Assembly (NCBI GenBank): GCA_016462625.1
Contig: JAEMSV010000063.1
Location: forward strand, 1 to 22,487
DNA from: Solirubrobacteraceae bacterium
GTDB taxonomy: Bacteria; Actinomycetota; Thermoleophilia; Solirubrobacterales; Solirubrobacteraceae
Length of the DNA stretch: 22,487 nt
Direction: 5' to 3'
Below the pieces are notes generated by a model. The model saw only the letters and a program-made list of their open reading frames with translations. It ran no database searches and had not been told where the DNA came from. Below, one piece after another: positions 7,920 through 14,302 of this stretch (its first letter is position 1; every line of letters starts with the position of its first letter). Position numbers and translations under genes: made by a program.

Positions 7920-7940
7920 GGAGCCGCCTGAGGGGGCTCC
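7920..7940. terminator. Small hairpin after the aldo/keto reductase gene
   Basis: GGAGCC (7920-7925) and GGCTCC (7935-7940) form a 6-bp stem with a 9-nt loop. It starts 4 nt after the stop codon. No T tract follows, so termination would be weak or partial. Confidence 0.3.
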
Positions 7941-8023
7941 GGGTGATCGGGTACCCCCATGCAGATGACCACGGGAGCGTCTCCACGGGGCGACTGGCGT
8001 GGGACGGGGAACGGGGGTCTGGT

Positions 8024-9088
8024 GTGAGTGGTGGAGATCCGAAGCACGACCCCCCAGAACCTGTGTCGGGGGTCGACCTGGTCGCAGCGCTCGACCGCGT
8101 GGGCGACGGGTTCCTCGCGCTCGATCGCGACTGGCGGATCCGGTTCGTGAACGCCACGGCGGAGAGGGTGATGCGGCGCGAGGCCGCCCAGCTGATCGGC
8201 AAGAACCTGTGGGAGGAGTTCCCCAACAACCTCGACACCCCGGTCTACACCAACTACCTGAAGGCGTGGGAGACCCAGGAGAGCATCCAGTTCGAGCAGT
8301 ACTACGAGCAGGTCGACGCCTGGTTCTTCGTCAGGATCTACCCCTCCCCCGAGGGGATCACCGTCGTGTTCCAGGACATCACCTATCTGCGGACCCTCAT
8401 GGAGGAGCGTCGGGCCTACCTGGACCGGCTGGTCGAGGCCCAGGACCGGGAGCGGGCCCAGATCGCCGCCGATGTGCACGACGACTCGGTCCAGGCCCTG
8501 GTGGTGGTGAGCCTGCGGCTGGAGATCCTGCGCAGGAAGCTGGGACCGACCACGGCGGAGATCAGCTCACTGTTGGACGCGGCGCACGAGCAGGTGCGCG
8601 ACGCGGCGACCAGGTTGCGGTCCCTCCTGTTCGACCTCGAGCCCGCCGACCCGACGAAGTCGCTCGCCGAGAGCATCCGGAGCCAGGCCGCCCACATCTT
8701 CTTCGAGTCCTCGATCCGCTGGTCCGTGGACGACGTCGACGGCGGCGAGGAGCTCCCCGAGGCGGAGCGCAGCCAGGCGCTGCGGATCACCAAGGAGGCG
8801 CTTCGCAACGCCCACGCGCATTCGGAAGCCACCGAGGTGGTCGTCACCATCCGCGGAGACGACGAGGGCGTGGAGGTCACCGTCGCCGACAACGGTCCAG
8901 CAGAGGACCCGGACATCTTCGTCTCGGCCCCCGGGCACCGCGGACTGGCGACCATGCAGGACCGAGCCGCCGTCGTGGGCGGCTGGTGCACCATCGAGCC
9001 GTCCTCACCACATGGGTGCACGGTGCGCTTCTACCTTCCGCGCATCCGGCCGGCGTGGGCTCCGGAGCGCCGGCGATCCGTCAGCTGA
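8024..9088 (+). CDS. PAS domain sensor histidine kinase, HisKA_3 type (354 aa)
   Basis: This is a soluble two-component kinase of the NarX/DegS-like group; no membrane segment or signal peptide is visible. The N-terminal PAS domain covers about residues 15-125 (ALDRDWRIRFVNATAERVMR, then VVFQDIT). The HisKA_3 dimerisation domain has the phospho-acceptor His152 (AADVHDDSVQAL). The HATPase domain has an N-box (KEALRNAHAHSE, near 257), G1 Asp289-Asn290-Gly291 and a G2 GHRGLATMQDRA from Gly304. GTG 8024 is preferred over the in-frame GTG 7943 because GGGGG at 8013-8017 sits 6 nt before it and the extra 27 residues are low-complexity. Its class fits the NarL-type regulator at 6115-6798, with the aldo/keto reductase between them. 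The PAS signal is unknown. Confidence 0.9.
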   Translation: MSGGDPKHDPPEPVSGVDLVAALDRVGDGFLALDRDWRIRFVNATAERVMRREAAQLIGKNLWEEFPNNLDTPVYTNYLKAWETQESIQFEQYYEQVDAWFFVRIYPSPEGITVVFQDITYLRTLMEERRAYLDRLVEAQDRERAQIAADVHDDSVQALVVVSLRLEILRRKLGPTTAEISSLLDAAHEQVRDAATRLRSLLFDLEPADPTKSLAESIRSQAAHIFFESSIRWSVDDVDGGEELPEAERSQALRITKEALRNAHAHSEATEVVVTIRGDDEGVEVTVADNGPAEDPDIFVSAPGHRGLATMQDRAAVVGGWCTIEPSSPHGCTVRFYLPRIRPAWAPERRRSVS

Positions 9089-9213
9089 GGGAGGGACCGG
9101 GACGTCCCGTACTCCCTGCGGTCTGAGCGGTGCGGCGTCGCGCAGGCCACCTGCTCCGCTGGATCCGAGCCTGCTCGTGACGGCCAGCGCCACACGAGCT
9201 ACGGCGAGTCCTC

Positions 9214-10320
9214 CTACCAGTCCGGGGTAGCGCCGTCGGACCCCGGCACTGAGGGCCGAGAGATCTGGTACTCGTCGAAGTCACCGCGCTCGTAGCGGGC
9301 GACGTGGTCGCGCAGAGCCGCCTCTCGCTCCCCGGCTGTCATGGGAGGGAGGAGCGCGTTCACCGCGGCCGTCACGTCCAGGTTGGTCGCGAGAAGGTCC
9401 CCGACCACGGCCGCCACAGCACTAGCTCGGTCGGAGGCCAGGTCGTCAACCCGTTCGAGCCGGCGTCCGCTCTCGTCCTGGCGGTACACGGCCGCGTAGC
9501 GGTCGACGCTGGCGCGCACCACACCCAGCAGCCCGTCGAGGGAGGTGACGGCGGCCGACACGGGCTCGGCATGGGTCGCCTGCCGGAGGACCTCGAGCGC
9601 GCCGGCCCTCTGATTGAGGTAGACGCGCTCCAGCGCGCGCGAGTCCCGACCGTAGGCCTGATCCTCCATGGCCTGGAACTCCGCAGTGGTCGAACGTCGC
9701 CGTGCTGCGGCGGCGAGGGCGGTCACAGCGGACGGGATCCGCGGCGTCCCGGCCTCGAGGTCGTGAAGCAGCTCGCGAACCCCCGTCTCGTCCTCGAGCG
9801 ACGCCTCCCGCGCCGCAGCCCGGGCGGCGAAGATCGCGACGGCGCGCTGCCTCTCGGCTGTGGCGGCGAGGACCGCCTCGATCAGGTCAGGGTGGTTGTC
9901 TTCGTAGAGCCACATCTGGCTGGGGTGGAAGTCCTTGAGCTCGTCGGGTGGAGGGGTCAGGCCGTACGCCTCGCCGCTCTCGAGCACGTCCGGGCCGAAC
10001 GCCGTCCCGGTGAACGTCTCCACCATGGCGGCGCCGACGGCTACCGGATCGGACCCGTCGTCGTTGGCACGTAGCGCCGGACGGTGGAGCGACTTCGGGA
10101 TGTCCTCCAGCTCGCCCGCGTCGACGTCGAGAAGCTCGAGGCTCCCGAGCAGCTGGCCGCGCCGCGCACAGGAGAAGATCACCAGGCCGTCGACGTTCCA
10201 GAAGATGCTCGCCGCCTTGCCGGACCCGCTGGCCTGGGAGGCTGCACGCAGCACCTCACTGCGCGAACCCTCGAACCCGTTGTCCTCGTTCGCGGCCCGC
10301 AGATCGCGGAGTCCCCGGAT
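9214..10320 (-). pseudogene. DUF6461-like protein gene, 5'-truncated, with long helical C-terminus
   Basis: The frame reads convincingly as protein from about 10320 down to the TAG at 9214. Its first part (EDNGFEGSRSEVLRAAS, then IFWNVDGLVIFS and LLGSLELLDVD) resembles the middle and end of DUF6461, an actinobacterial family of unknown function. That match is from memory, not a search. The family's N-terminal part is missing. The frame runs on upstream only through a palindrome and a broken tRNA copy, and no credible start with a ribosome binding site exists there. The first in-frame GTG is at 10254 (346 aa), inside the conserved region. The remaining 250 or so residues are Ala/Arg/Glu-rich, probably helical, and unrecognised. 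It lies next to a tRNA scar, so loss of the 5' end during integration or excision is likely. Confidence 0.55.
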
Positions 10321-10382
10321 ATGTACCGACCTTGACGCTTCTGCACCCAGATCTCGGTGCAGAAGCGAAAGAGTCCCCGGAT
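10309..10382. repeat. 12-bp direct repeat pair flanking a palindrome
   Basis: GAGTCCCCGGAT occurs exactly at 10309-10320 and 10371-10382, with 50 bp between. The spacer carries the 32-bp palindrome. The left copy coincides with the point where the DUF6461-like reading frame begins. This looks like a target duplication or an excision footprint of a small palindromic element. Confidence 0.75.
10336..10367. repeat. Near-perfect 32-bp palindrome
   Basis: The left arm CGCTTCTGCACC (10336-10347) and right arm GGTGCAGAAGCG (10356-10367) are exact reverse complements. The centre AGATCT (10349-10354) is itself palindromic. Only the pair 10348/10355 mismatches. It could be a mobile palindromic repeat, a dimeric operator or a transcription stop. 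No T tract adjoins it. Confidence 0.85.
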
Positions 10383-10399
10383 CTCCGGTGACTGCGCCC

Positions 10400-10474
10400 G
10401 GAGCTGAGCGGACTCGAACCCCTGACCCTCTGCATGCCATGCCCAGAAATGACAGAGCCGCTACCAGCTGCGCC
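10400..10474 (-). pseudogene. Broken copy of tRNA-Ala(GGC), possible att-site remnant
   Basis: Positions 10400-10442 match the 3' part of the intact tRNA (10505-10547), from the acceptor end through the anticodon loop, with one mismatch in 43. Positions 10459-10474 match its D-arm (10553-10568) in 16 of 16. Between them 16 nt replace 5 nt, which destroys the anticodon stem. The copy also lacks the 5' acceptor strand. Duplication from anticodon loop to 3' end is the classic footprint of tyrosine-integrase elements, but the D-arm match shows that nearly the whole gene was copied. Confidence 0.75.
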
Positions 10475-10503
10475 TCTCGGCACAGACCGACAGCGGCCTC
10501 GAG

Positions 10504-10576
10504 TGGAGCTGAGGGGACTCGAACCCCTGACCCTCTGCATGCCATGCAGATGCGCTACCAGCTGCGCCACAGCCCC
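10504..10576 (-). tRNA. tRNA-Ala (anticodon GGC)
   Basis: The 73-nt minus-strand sequence folds into a complete cloverleaf. It has a 7-bp acceptor (GGGGCTG with CAGCTCC, one G-T pair), a D-stem GCGC/GCGC, an anticodon stem TCTGC/GCAGA around loop ATGGCAT, a 5-nt variable loop and a T-arm AGGGG/CCCCT with loop TTCGAGT. The discriminator base is A and CCA is not encoded. The anticodon reads GCC codons, the dominant alanine codon in this GC-rich genome. Confidence 0.96.
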
Positions 10577-10618
10577 AGGTGTTGCCTGAAGGTGGAAGCC
10601 CCGCAGACAACTCGCGGA

Positions 10619-10624
10619 ATCTTA
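10619..10624 (-). promoter_or_regulatory. Candidate -10 box for tRNA-Ala
   Basis: TAAGAT on the minus strand lies 42 nt upstream of the tRNA 5' end and would give a leader of about 36 nt. TAGTAC at 10642-10647 is at the right spacing (17 bp) but is a poor -35. Confidence 0.35.
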
Positions 10625-10661
10625 GCCAACGCCGTCGCGCCGTACTAATCCGCACCCCGGT

Positions 10662-11273
10662 TCAGGGTCCGGCCACCCGGTTGTAAGCCCCCAGCCGCAG
10701 GTGGCCGGTGTCCGGATGGTGGCCGAGGACGACCCACCCGCAGTTGGCCAGCGCCCGCAGCGAGTGGAACGCGTCGTCCGGCCAGCCGAGCATCGCGGCG
10801 ACCGCGACCCGGGCGGCGGCACCGTGGGTGACCGCGATCCCGGTCTCGTGAGGACCGAGCGCGTCCAGCATCTCGGTCAGGGCCGCGACCATCCGGGCCC
10901 GGACGTCGGGCACGGACTCCGCGCCCGGCGCGTCGTCGTAGTAGCCCTGCCGGAACAGCTCGAACTCCTCGGGGGCGATCGCGGCGTACTCGTCGTGGGT
11001 CAGCCCCTGCCGCTCACCGAGGTCGAACTCGCGCAGCCGGGCGTCGTACGTCGGCTCGAGGCCGGTCGCGCCGGCGACGTACGCCGCGGTGTCCCGCGCG
11101 CGGATCAGGTCGGAGCTCCACAGCAGGCTCGGCTGGAGCAGCTTGAGCACATCGGCCACCCGCGCCGCCTGCTCCCGGCCGGTGTCGTCGAGCTCGGCGT
11201 CGAGCTGCCCCTGCACGCGCCGCTCGCGGTTCCACGCGGTGCGGCCGTGCCGGAGCAGGATGAGCTCAGCCAC
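10662..11273 (-). CDS. histidine phosphatase family protein, GpgP-like (203 aa)
   Basis: This is a histidine phosphatase with a phosphoglycerate-mutase fold. The phospho-acceptor motif LLRHGRTAWN begins at residue 6, with the nucleophile His near residue 9. The second catalytic His is in VTHGAAARVAV. SSDLIRARDTA supplies the phosphate-pocket Arg. The GTG start overlaps the end of rsfS by 8 nt, so it is the last gene of the nadD-rsfS unit. In M. tuberculosis the gene in this position is the glucosyl-3-phosphoglycerate phosphatase GpgP, and synteny suggests orthology. The substrate in this organism is not certain, and phosphoglycerate mutase-like activity is an alternative. Confidence 0.88.
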   Translation of the reverse strand: MAELILLRHGRTAWNRERRVQGQLDAELDDTGREQAARVADVLKLLQPSLLWSSDLIRARDTAAYVAGATGLEPTYDARLREFDLGERQGLTHDEYAAIAPEEFELFRQGYYDDAPGAESVPDVRARMVAALTEMLDALGPHETGIAVTHGAAARVAVAAMLGWPDDAFHSLRALANCGWVVLGHHPDTGHLRLGAYNRVAGP

Positions 11274-11643
11274 GCCCGGAGGTGACGTCGGCAGGCAGCG
11301 GGATCGTCGGGCAGTCGCGCCACAGCCGCTCGAGGGCGTAGAACTGGCGTTCCTCCTCGTGCTGGATGTGCACCACGATCTCGCCGTAGTCGATGAGCAC
11401 CCAGCGGCCGTCCCGCTCGCCCTCGCGACGGACCGGCTTGGCGCCGATCTCGCGCAGCTTGTCCTCGACCTCGTCGACGATCGCCTTGACCTGCCGGTCG
11501 TTGCTGCCGGAGGCGATGACGAACGCGTCGGTGATCGCCAGCTGCTCGCTGACGTCGAAGGCGATGATGTCGGTGGCCAGCTTGTCCGAGGCCGCGCGGG
11601 CGGCGGCGGTGACGAGCTCGACGGCGTGGTCGGTGGCGGTCAA
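11266..11643 (-). CDS. rsfS: ribosome silencing factor RsfS (125 aa)
   Basis: RsfS binds ribosomal protein uL14 on the 50S subunit and blocks subunit joining under nutrient limitation. The sequence shows the DUF143 core: [20 protein letters not shown], then [15 protein letters not shown] with the conserved Trp and Asp-Tyr, and a FYALERLW tail. The length is typical. The start is TTG 11643, which overlaps the nadD stop codon as TTGA and suggests translational coupling. The nadD-rsfS pair is conserved across many bacteria. Eight nucleotides at its end overlap the phosphatase gene. Confidence 0.95.
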   Translation of the reverse strand: MTATDHAVELVTAAARAASDKLATDIIAFDVSEQLAITDAFVIASGSNDRQVKAIVDEVEDKLREIGAKPVRREGERDGRWVLIDYGEIVVHIQHEEERQFYALERLWRDCPTIPLPADVTSGRG

Positions 11644-12248
11644 GAGGCGTCCTTCTCGTAGAGGTGGTGCTTCACGATGTACTGCACCACACCGTCGGGC
11701 ACCAGGTACCAGACGGGCTCGCCGCGGCGGGTGCGCTCACGGCAGTCGGTGGACGAGATCGCCAGAGCCGGGATCTCGACCATGGTCACCCGGTCGGCCG
11801 GGATCGCCGCCAGGGTCTGGTCGTCCATCTCGTAGCCGGGACGGGTGCAGCCGACGAACTGGGCCAGCGCGAACAGGTCGTCGGCCGCCCGCCAGGTGAA
11901 GATGTCGGCGAGGGCGTCCGCGCCGGTGATGAAGTAGAGGTCGTCGTCGGGACGCTGGGCGTGCAGGTCCCGCAGGGTGTCGATCGTGTACGTCGGCCCG
12001 TCCCGGTCGATGTCGACCCGCGAGACCGTGAACCGCGGGTTGGACGCCGTCGCGATCACGGTCATCAGGTAGCGGTGCTCGGCCGGGGACACCGTCCGGT
12101 CCGACTTCTGCCACGGGTCTCCCGTCGGCACGAAGACGACCTCGTCGAGGTCGAACCACGACTGGACCTCGGACGCCGCGACCAGGTGGCCGTGGTGGAT
12201 CGGGTCGAAGGTGCCGCCCATGACGCCGACGCGCCTGGGGCGGCTCAT
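11640..12248 (-). CDS. nadD: nicotinate-nucleotide adenylyltransferase NadD (202 aa)
   Basis: NadD adenylates nicotinate mononucleotide with ATP to deamido-NAD, an essential step of NAD synthesis. The nucleotidyltransferase motif [11 protein letters not shown] is at residues 11-21, including the catalytic His pair. The ISST segment at 164-167 followed by Arg170 is the second signature. Length and order fit the family. The ATG lies 10 nt after the stop of the 52-aa membrane gene, and the 3' end overlaps rsfS by 4 nt. I infer that the 52-aa gene, nadD, rsfS and the phosphatase gene form one operon from the promoter at 12425-12430. Confidence 0.96.
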   Translation of the reverse strand: MSRPRRVGVMGGTFDPIHHGHLVAASEVQSWFDLDEVVFVPTGDPWQKSDRTVSPAEHRYLMTVIATASNPRFTVSRVDIDRDGPTYTIDTLRDLHAQRPDDDLYFITGADALADIFTWRAADDLFALAQFVGCTRPGYEMDDQTLAAIPADRVTMVEIPALAISSTDCRERTRRGEPVWYLVPDGVVQYIVKHHLYEKDAS

Positions 12249-12258
12249 GGTCGCCGGC

Positions 12259-12417
12259 TCAGGAGTGCTCGCGGCCGCCGCCGAAGGCGATGAGGGCGAA
12301 CATCAGCCCGAACAGGATGGCCAGGGCCAGTCCACCGATGCCCCAGCTGAGGGCCTGGTCGACCTCGTGCTCCCCGCCCTCTTCGGCGGCGAGCAGTGTG
12401 AGAGCAGCGAGCGACAT
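12259..12417 (-). CDS. Small single-pass membrane protein (52 aa)
   Basis: The ATG at 12417 opens 52 codons ending in TGA at 12259. The protein begins [20 protein letters not shown], has one hydrophobic helix at about residues 25-45 ([20 protein letters not shown]) and ends GGGREHS. The acidic N-terminal segment and polar tail flank a single membrane span. The ATG is 7 nt after TAGGGT on the minus strand, so the mRNA should be leaderless. nadD begins 10 nt downstream. I recall similar short proteins beside nadD in other Nocardioides-like genomes, but could not check. The function is unknown. Confidence 0.8.
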   Translation of the reverse strand: MSLAALTLLAAEEGGEHEVDQALSWGIGGLALAILFGLMFALIAFGGGREHS

Positions 12418-12424
12418 GGCGCAA

Positions 12425-12430
12425 ACCCTA
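12425..12430 (-). promoter_or_regulatory. -10 box of a leaderless promoter for the nadD operon
   Basis: TAGGGT on the minus strand ends 7 nt before ATG 12417. It lies in the short gap after the proA stop at 12448, so the nadD operon can be transcribed separately from proA. No clear -35 hexamer is visible. Confidence 0.5.
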
Positions 12431-12447
12431 CCGGGCCGCCGGGGCCG

Positions 12448-13698
12448 TCATCGCACGTGGCCGTCGCCCACCACGACGTACTTGGTCGAGGTCATCTCCG
12501 GCAGCCCCATCGGACCGCGGGCGTGCAGCTTCTGGGTGCTGATGCCGATCTCCGCGCCGAAGCCGAACTCGCCGCCGTCGGTGAACCTGGTCGAGGCGTT
12601 GACCAGCACCGTGGCCGAGTCGACCGCCGCGGTGAAGTGCCGGGCCGCGCCCTGGTCCTCGGTCACGATCGCATCGCTGTGGCCGCTGGAGAACCGCCGG
12701 ATGTGGCCGATCGCGGCCTCGAGGTCGGGGACGACGGCCGCCGAGATGTCCAGGGAGAGGTACTCGGTCCCGTAGTCCTCGTCGGTGGCCTCGACGACGC
12801 CGTCGTACGCCGCGAACCCGCCGTCCCCGTGGATCGTCACACCGGCCTCCTGGAGGGCGGCCACGACCCGGGGCAGGAACTCGTCGGCGACGTCGGCGTG
12901 CACCAGCAGGGACTCGGCGGCGTTGCAGACGCTGGTCCGCTGGGTCTTGGCGTTGAGCACGATGGCGAGGGCCTTGTCCAGGTCGGCCGCACGGTCGACG
13001 TAGACGTGGCAGTTGCCGACGCCGGTCTCGATCACCGGCACCGTCGACTCCTCGACGACGCTGCGGATCAGCCCGGCCCCGCCCCGCGGGATGAGCACGT
13101 CGACGAAGCCGCGGGCCCGCATCAGCGCCTTGACGGAGTCGTGGGAGTCACCCGGCACCAGCTGGACGACGTCGGCGTCGAGGCCCGCCTGCTCGGCCGC
13201 GTCCCGCAGCACGGCGACGATCGCCCGGTTGCTGGCCGACGCGCTGGAGCTGCCGCGCAGCAGCACGGCGTTGCCCGACTTGAGGCAGATCCCCGCCGCG
13301 TCCGCAGTGACGTTGGGGCGGGCCTCGTAGACCATCCCCACGACGCCGAACGGCACCCGCACCTGACGCAGCTCCAGCCCGTTGGCCAGGGTGCCGCCGC
13401 GCACCACCTCGCCGACCGGGTCGGGCAGCGCGGCCACGTCGCGCAGCCCCTGGGCCATGCCCGCCAGCCGGTCGGGCGTGAGCCGGAGCCGGTCGATCAC
13501 GTTGGGAGGGGTCCCGCCTGCCTCAGCGCGCGCGACGTCCTCGGCGTTGGCCTCCAGCACCTCGGCCTCGCGGGCCAGCAGGGCGTCGGCCATCGCCTGC
13601 AGTGCCCGGTCCTTGCTCGCTCGGGTGGCCAGGGCCAGTCCGTGGGAGGCGGCCCGCGCCCGCCGCGCCGCGTCGAGGACGTCCTGCTCGGTGGTCAC
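12448..13698 (-). CDS. proA: glutamate-5-semialdehyde dehydrogenase ProA (416 aa)
   Basis: ProA (gamma-glutamyl phosphate reductase) reduces gamma-glutamyl phosphate to glutamate-5-semialdehyde with NADPH, the second step of proline synthesis. The aldehyde dehydrogenase fold is clear: [17 protein letters not shown], a nucleotide-binding [14 protein letters not shown] stretch, catalytic Cys258 ([11 protein letters not shown]), and a C-terminal [20 protein letters not shown]. Length is standard. GTG 13698 is 6 nt after TATCCT on the minus strand, giving a leaderless mRNA. proB is not adjacent in this window on the downstream side. The -10 box overlaps one that serves the divergent phosphoesterase gene. 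Confidence 0.97.
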   Translation of the reverse strand: MTTEQDVLDAARRARAASHGLALATRASKDRALQAMADALLAREAEVLEANAEDVARAEAGGTPPNVIDRLRLTPDRLAGMAQGLRDVAALPDPVGEVVRGGTLANGLELRQVRVPFGVVGMVYEARPNVTADAAGICLKSGNAVLLRGSSSASASNRAIVAVLRDAAEQAGLDADVVQLVPGDSHDSVKALMRARGFVDVLIPRGGAGLIRSVVEESTVPVIETGVGNCHVYVDRAADLDKALAIVLNAKTQRTSVCNAAESLLVHADVADEFLPRVVAALQEAGVTIHGDGGFAAYDGVVEATDEDYGTEYLSLDISAAVVPDLEAAIGHIRRFSSGHSDAIVTEDQGAARHFTAAVDSATVLVNASTRFTDGGEFGFGAEIGISTQKLHARGPMGLPEMTSTKYVVVGDGHVR

Positions 13699-13703
13699 AG
13701 GGT

Positions 13704-13710
13704 CAGGATA
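13704..13710. promoter_or_regulatory. Shared core of two divergent leaderless promoters
   Basis: On the minus strand TATCCT (13705-13710) ends 6 nt before the proA GTG at 13698. On the plus strand CAGGAT (13704-13709), which keeps the key A at position 2 and T at position 6, ends 6 nt before GTG 13716. The start codons are separated by only 17 bp, so the two promoters would use the same DNA and exclude each other. Confidence 0.4.
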
Positions 13711-13715
13711 GGTCC

Positions 13716-14165
13716 GTGACCGACCCGCTCCGGTTCGTGGTCAACCACCACCAGGCGACCACGCTGCACTTCGACCTCCGGCTCGAGCACGACGGCATCC
13801 TCGCGTCCTGGGCGGTGCCCAAGGGCCCCTCGATGGATCCCGGCGCCAAGCGGCTCGCGGTGCAGGTCGACGACCACGGCCTCGAGCACCTCGACTTCGA
13901 GGACGAGCACAAGGTCGTGTGGGACACCGGCCCGTACCAGCCCGCCGAGGACCCGGGACCCGCGATCGCGCGCGGCCACCTGCGGTTCGTGGTGCTCGGG
14001 GAGAAGATCCGCGGCGGGTTCGCGCTCACCCGCACCAGGATGGGCGGCAACGAGCGCAACTGGATCCTGGTCAAGATCGACGACGAGTACGCCGACGCGG
14101 ACGCGGTGCTGGACGACCACCGGTCGGTGATCACGGGCCTGACGCTCGTCGATCTTGCTGGTTGA
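13716..14165 (+). CDS. stand-alone LigD-type 3'-phosphoesterase domain protein (149 aa)
   Basis: This matches the N-terminal phosphoesterase domain of DNA ligase D, which trims 3'-phosphate or 3'-ribonucleotide ends before joining. Metal and active-site residues are visible as His12, His18, Asp20 and Arg22 ([14 protein letters not shown]), and His54 (VDDHGLEH). [12 protein letters not shown] is the family signature, and [14 protein letters not shown] near the end corresponds to the last strand. The segment before VVWDTG lacks the usual IPxGxYGxG loop, so it is a shortened variant. No ligase or polymerase domain is attached. It starts at GTG 13716, 17 bp from the proA start, and its stop codon lies inside a palindromic repeat. 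A repair role is inferred from the family. Confidence 0.85.
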   Translation: MTDPLRFVVNHHQATTLHFDLRLEHDGILASWAVPKGPSMDPGAKRLAVQVDDHGLEHLDFEDEHKVVWDTGPYQPAEDPGPAIARGHLRFVVLGEKIRGGFALTRTRMGGNERNWILVKIDDEYADADAVLDDHRSVITGLTLVDLAG

Positions 14166-14290
14166 GGTGCGAGGAGCTCCTGCGACGAGCCACGAAACCA
14201 CGTCAGACGACGCTGGGACCCAACCTCGGGGTTGGGTCCCAGCAACAGCCTGCGGGGTTTCGAGACGGGCCTAGCCGCCCTCCTCAACCA
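14159..14290. repeat. Nested intergenic palindrome, 132 bp
   Basis: Three levels of inverted repeat are nested. The outer pair is TGGTTGAGG (14159-14167) with CCTCAACCA (14282-14290). The middle pair is CGAAACC (14193-14199) with GGTTTCG (14256-14262). At the core is a 14-bp hairpin at 14212-14243. The phosphoesterase stop codon (14163-14165) sits within the left outer arm. The motifs GGTTGAGG...CGAAACC resemble intergenic repeats I associate with Nocardioides, so this may be a dispersed element. Confidence 0.7.
14212..14243. terminator. Strong 14-bp hairpin between convergent genes
   Basis: GCTGGGACCCAACC and its exact reverse complement pair around a TCGG loop (14226-14229). The site lies between the stop of the phosphoesterase gene (14165, plus) and that of etfA (14303, minus). 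It can act on both strands. There is no adjacent T tract, as is usual in actinobacteria. Confidence 0.65.
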
Positions 14291-14302
14291 CCGTGGAGGA
14301 TC

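Noticed and set aside
7943..8023. Upstream GTG start for the second kinase
   Set aside because: The added residues are not conserved-looking and there is a better ribosome binding site before GTG 8024.
5456..8479. 1007-aa minus-strand open frame spanning several genes
   Set aside because: It crosses the kinase, regulator, reductase and second kinase genes, all of which have clear catalytic motifs in other frames. It is a GC-bias artefact.
9089..9213. Possible gene or second att copy between the second kinase and the DUF6461-like gene
   Set aside because: I found no open frame with coding character, no tRNA-like match and no notable repeat in this stretch.
10321..10545. 5' extension of the DUF6461-like frame up to an ATG inside the tRNA gene
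   Set aside because: The extension translates the tRNA, its broken copy and the palindrome. The repeated peptide MACRGSGVRV comes from the duplicated tRNA sequence.
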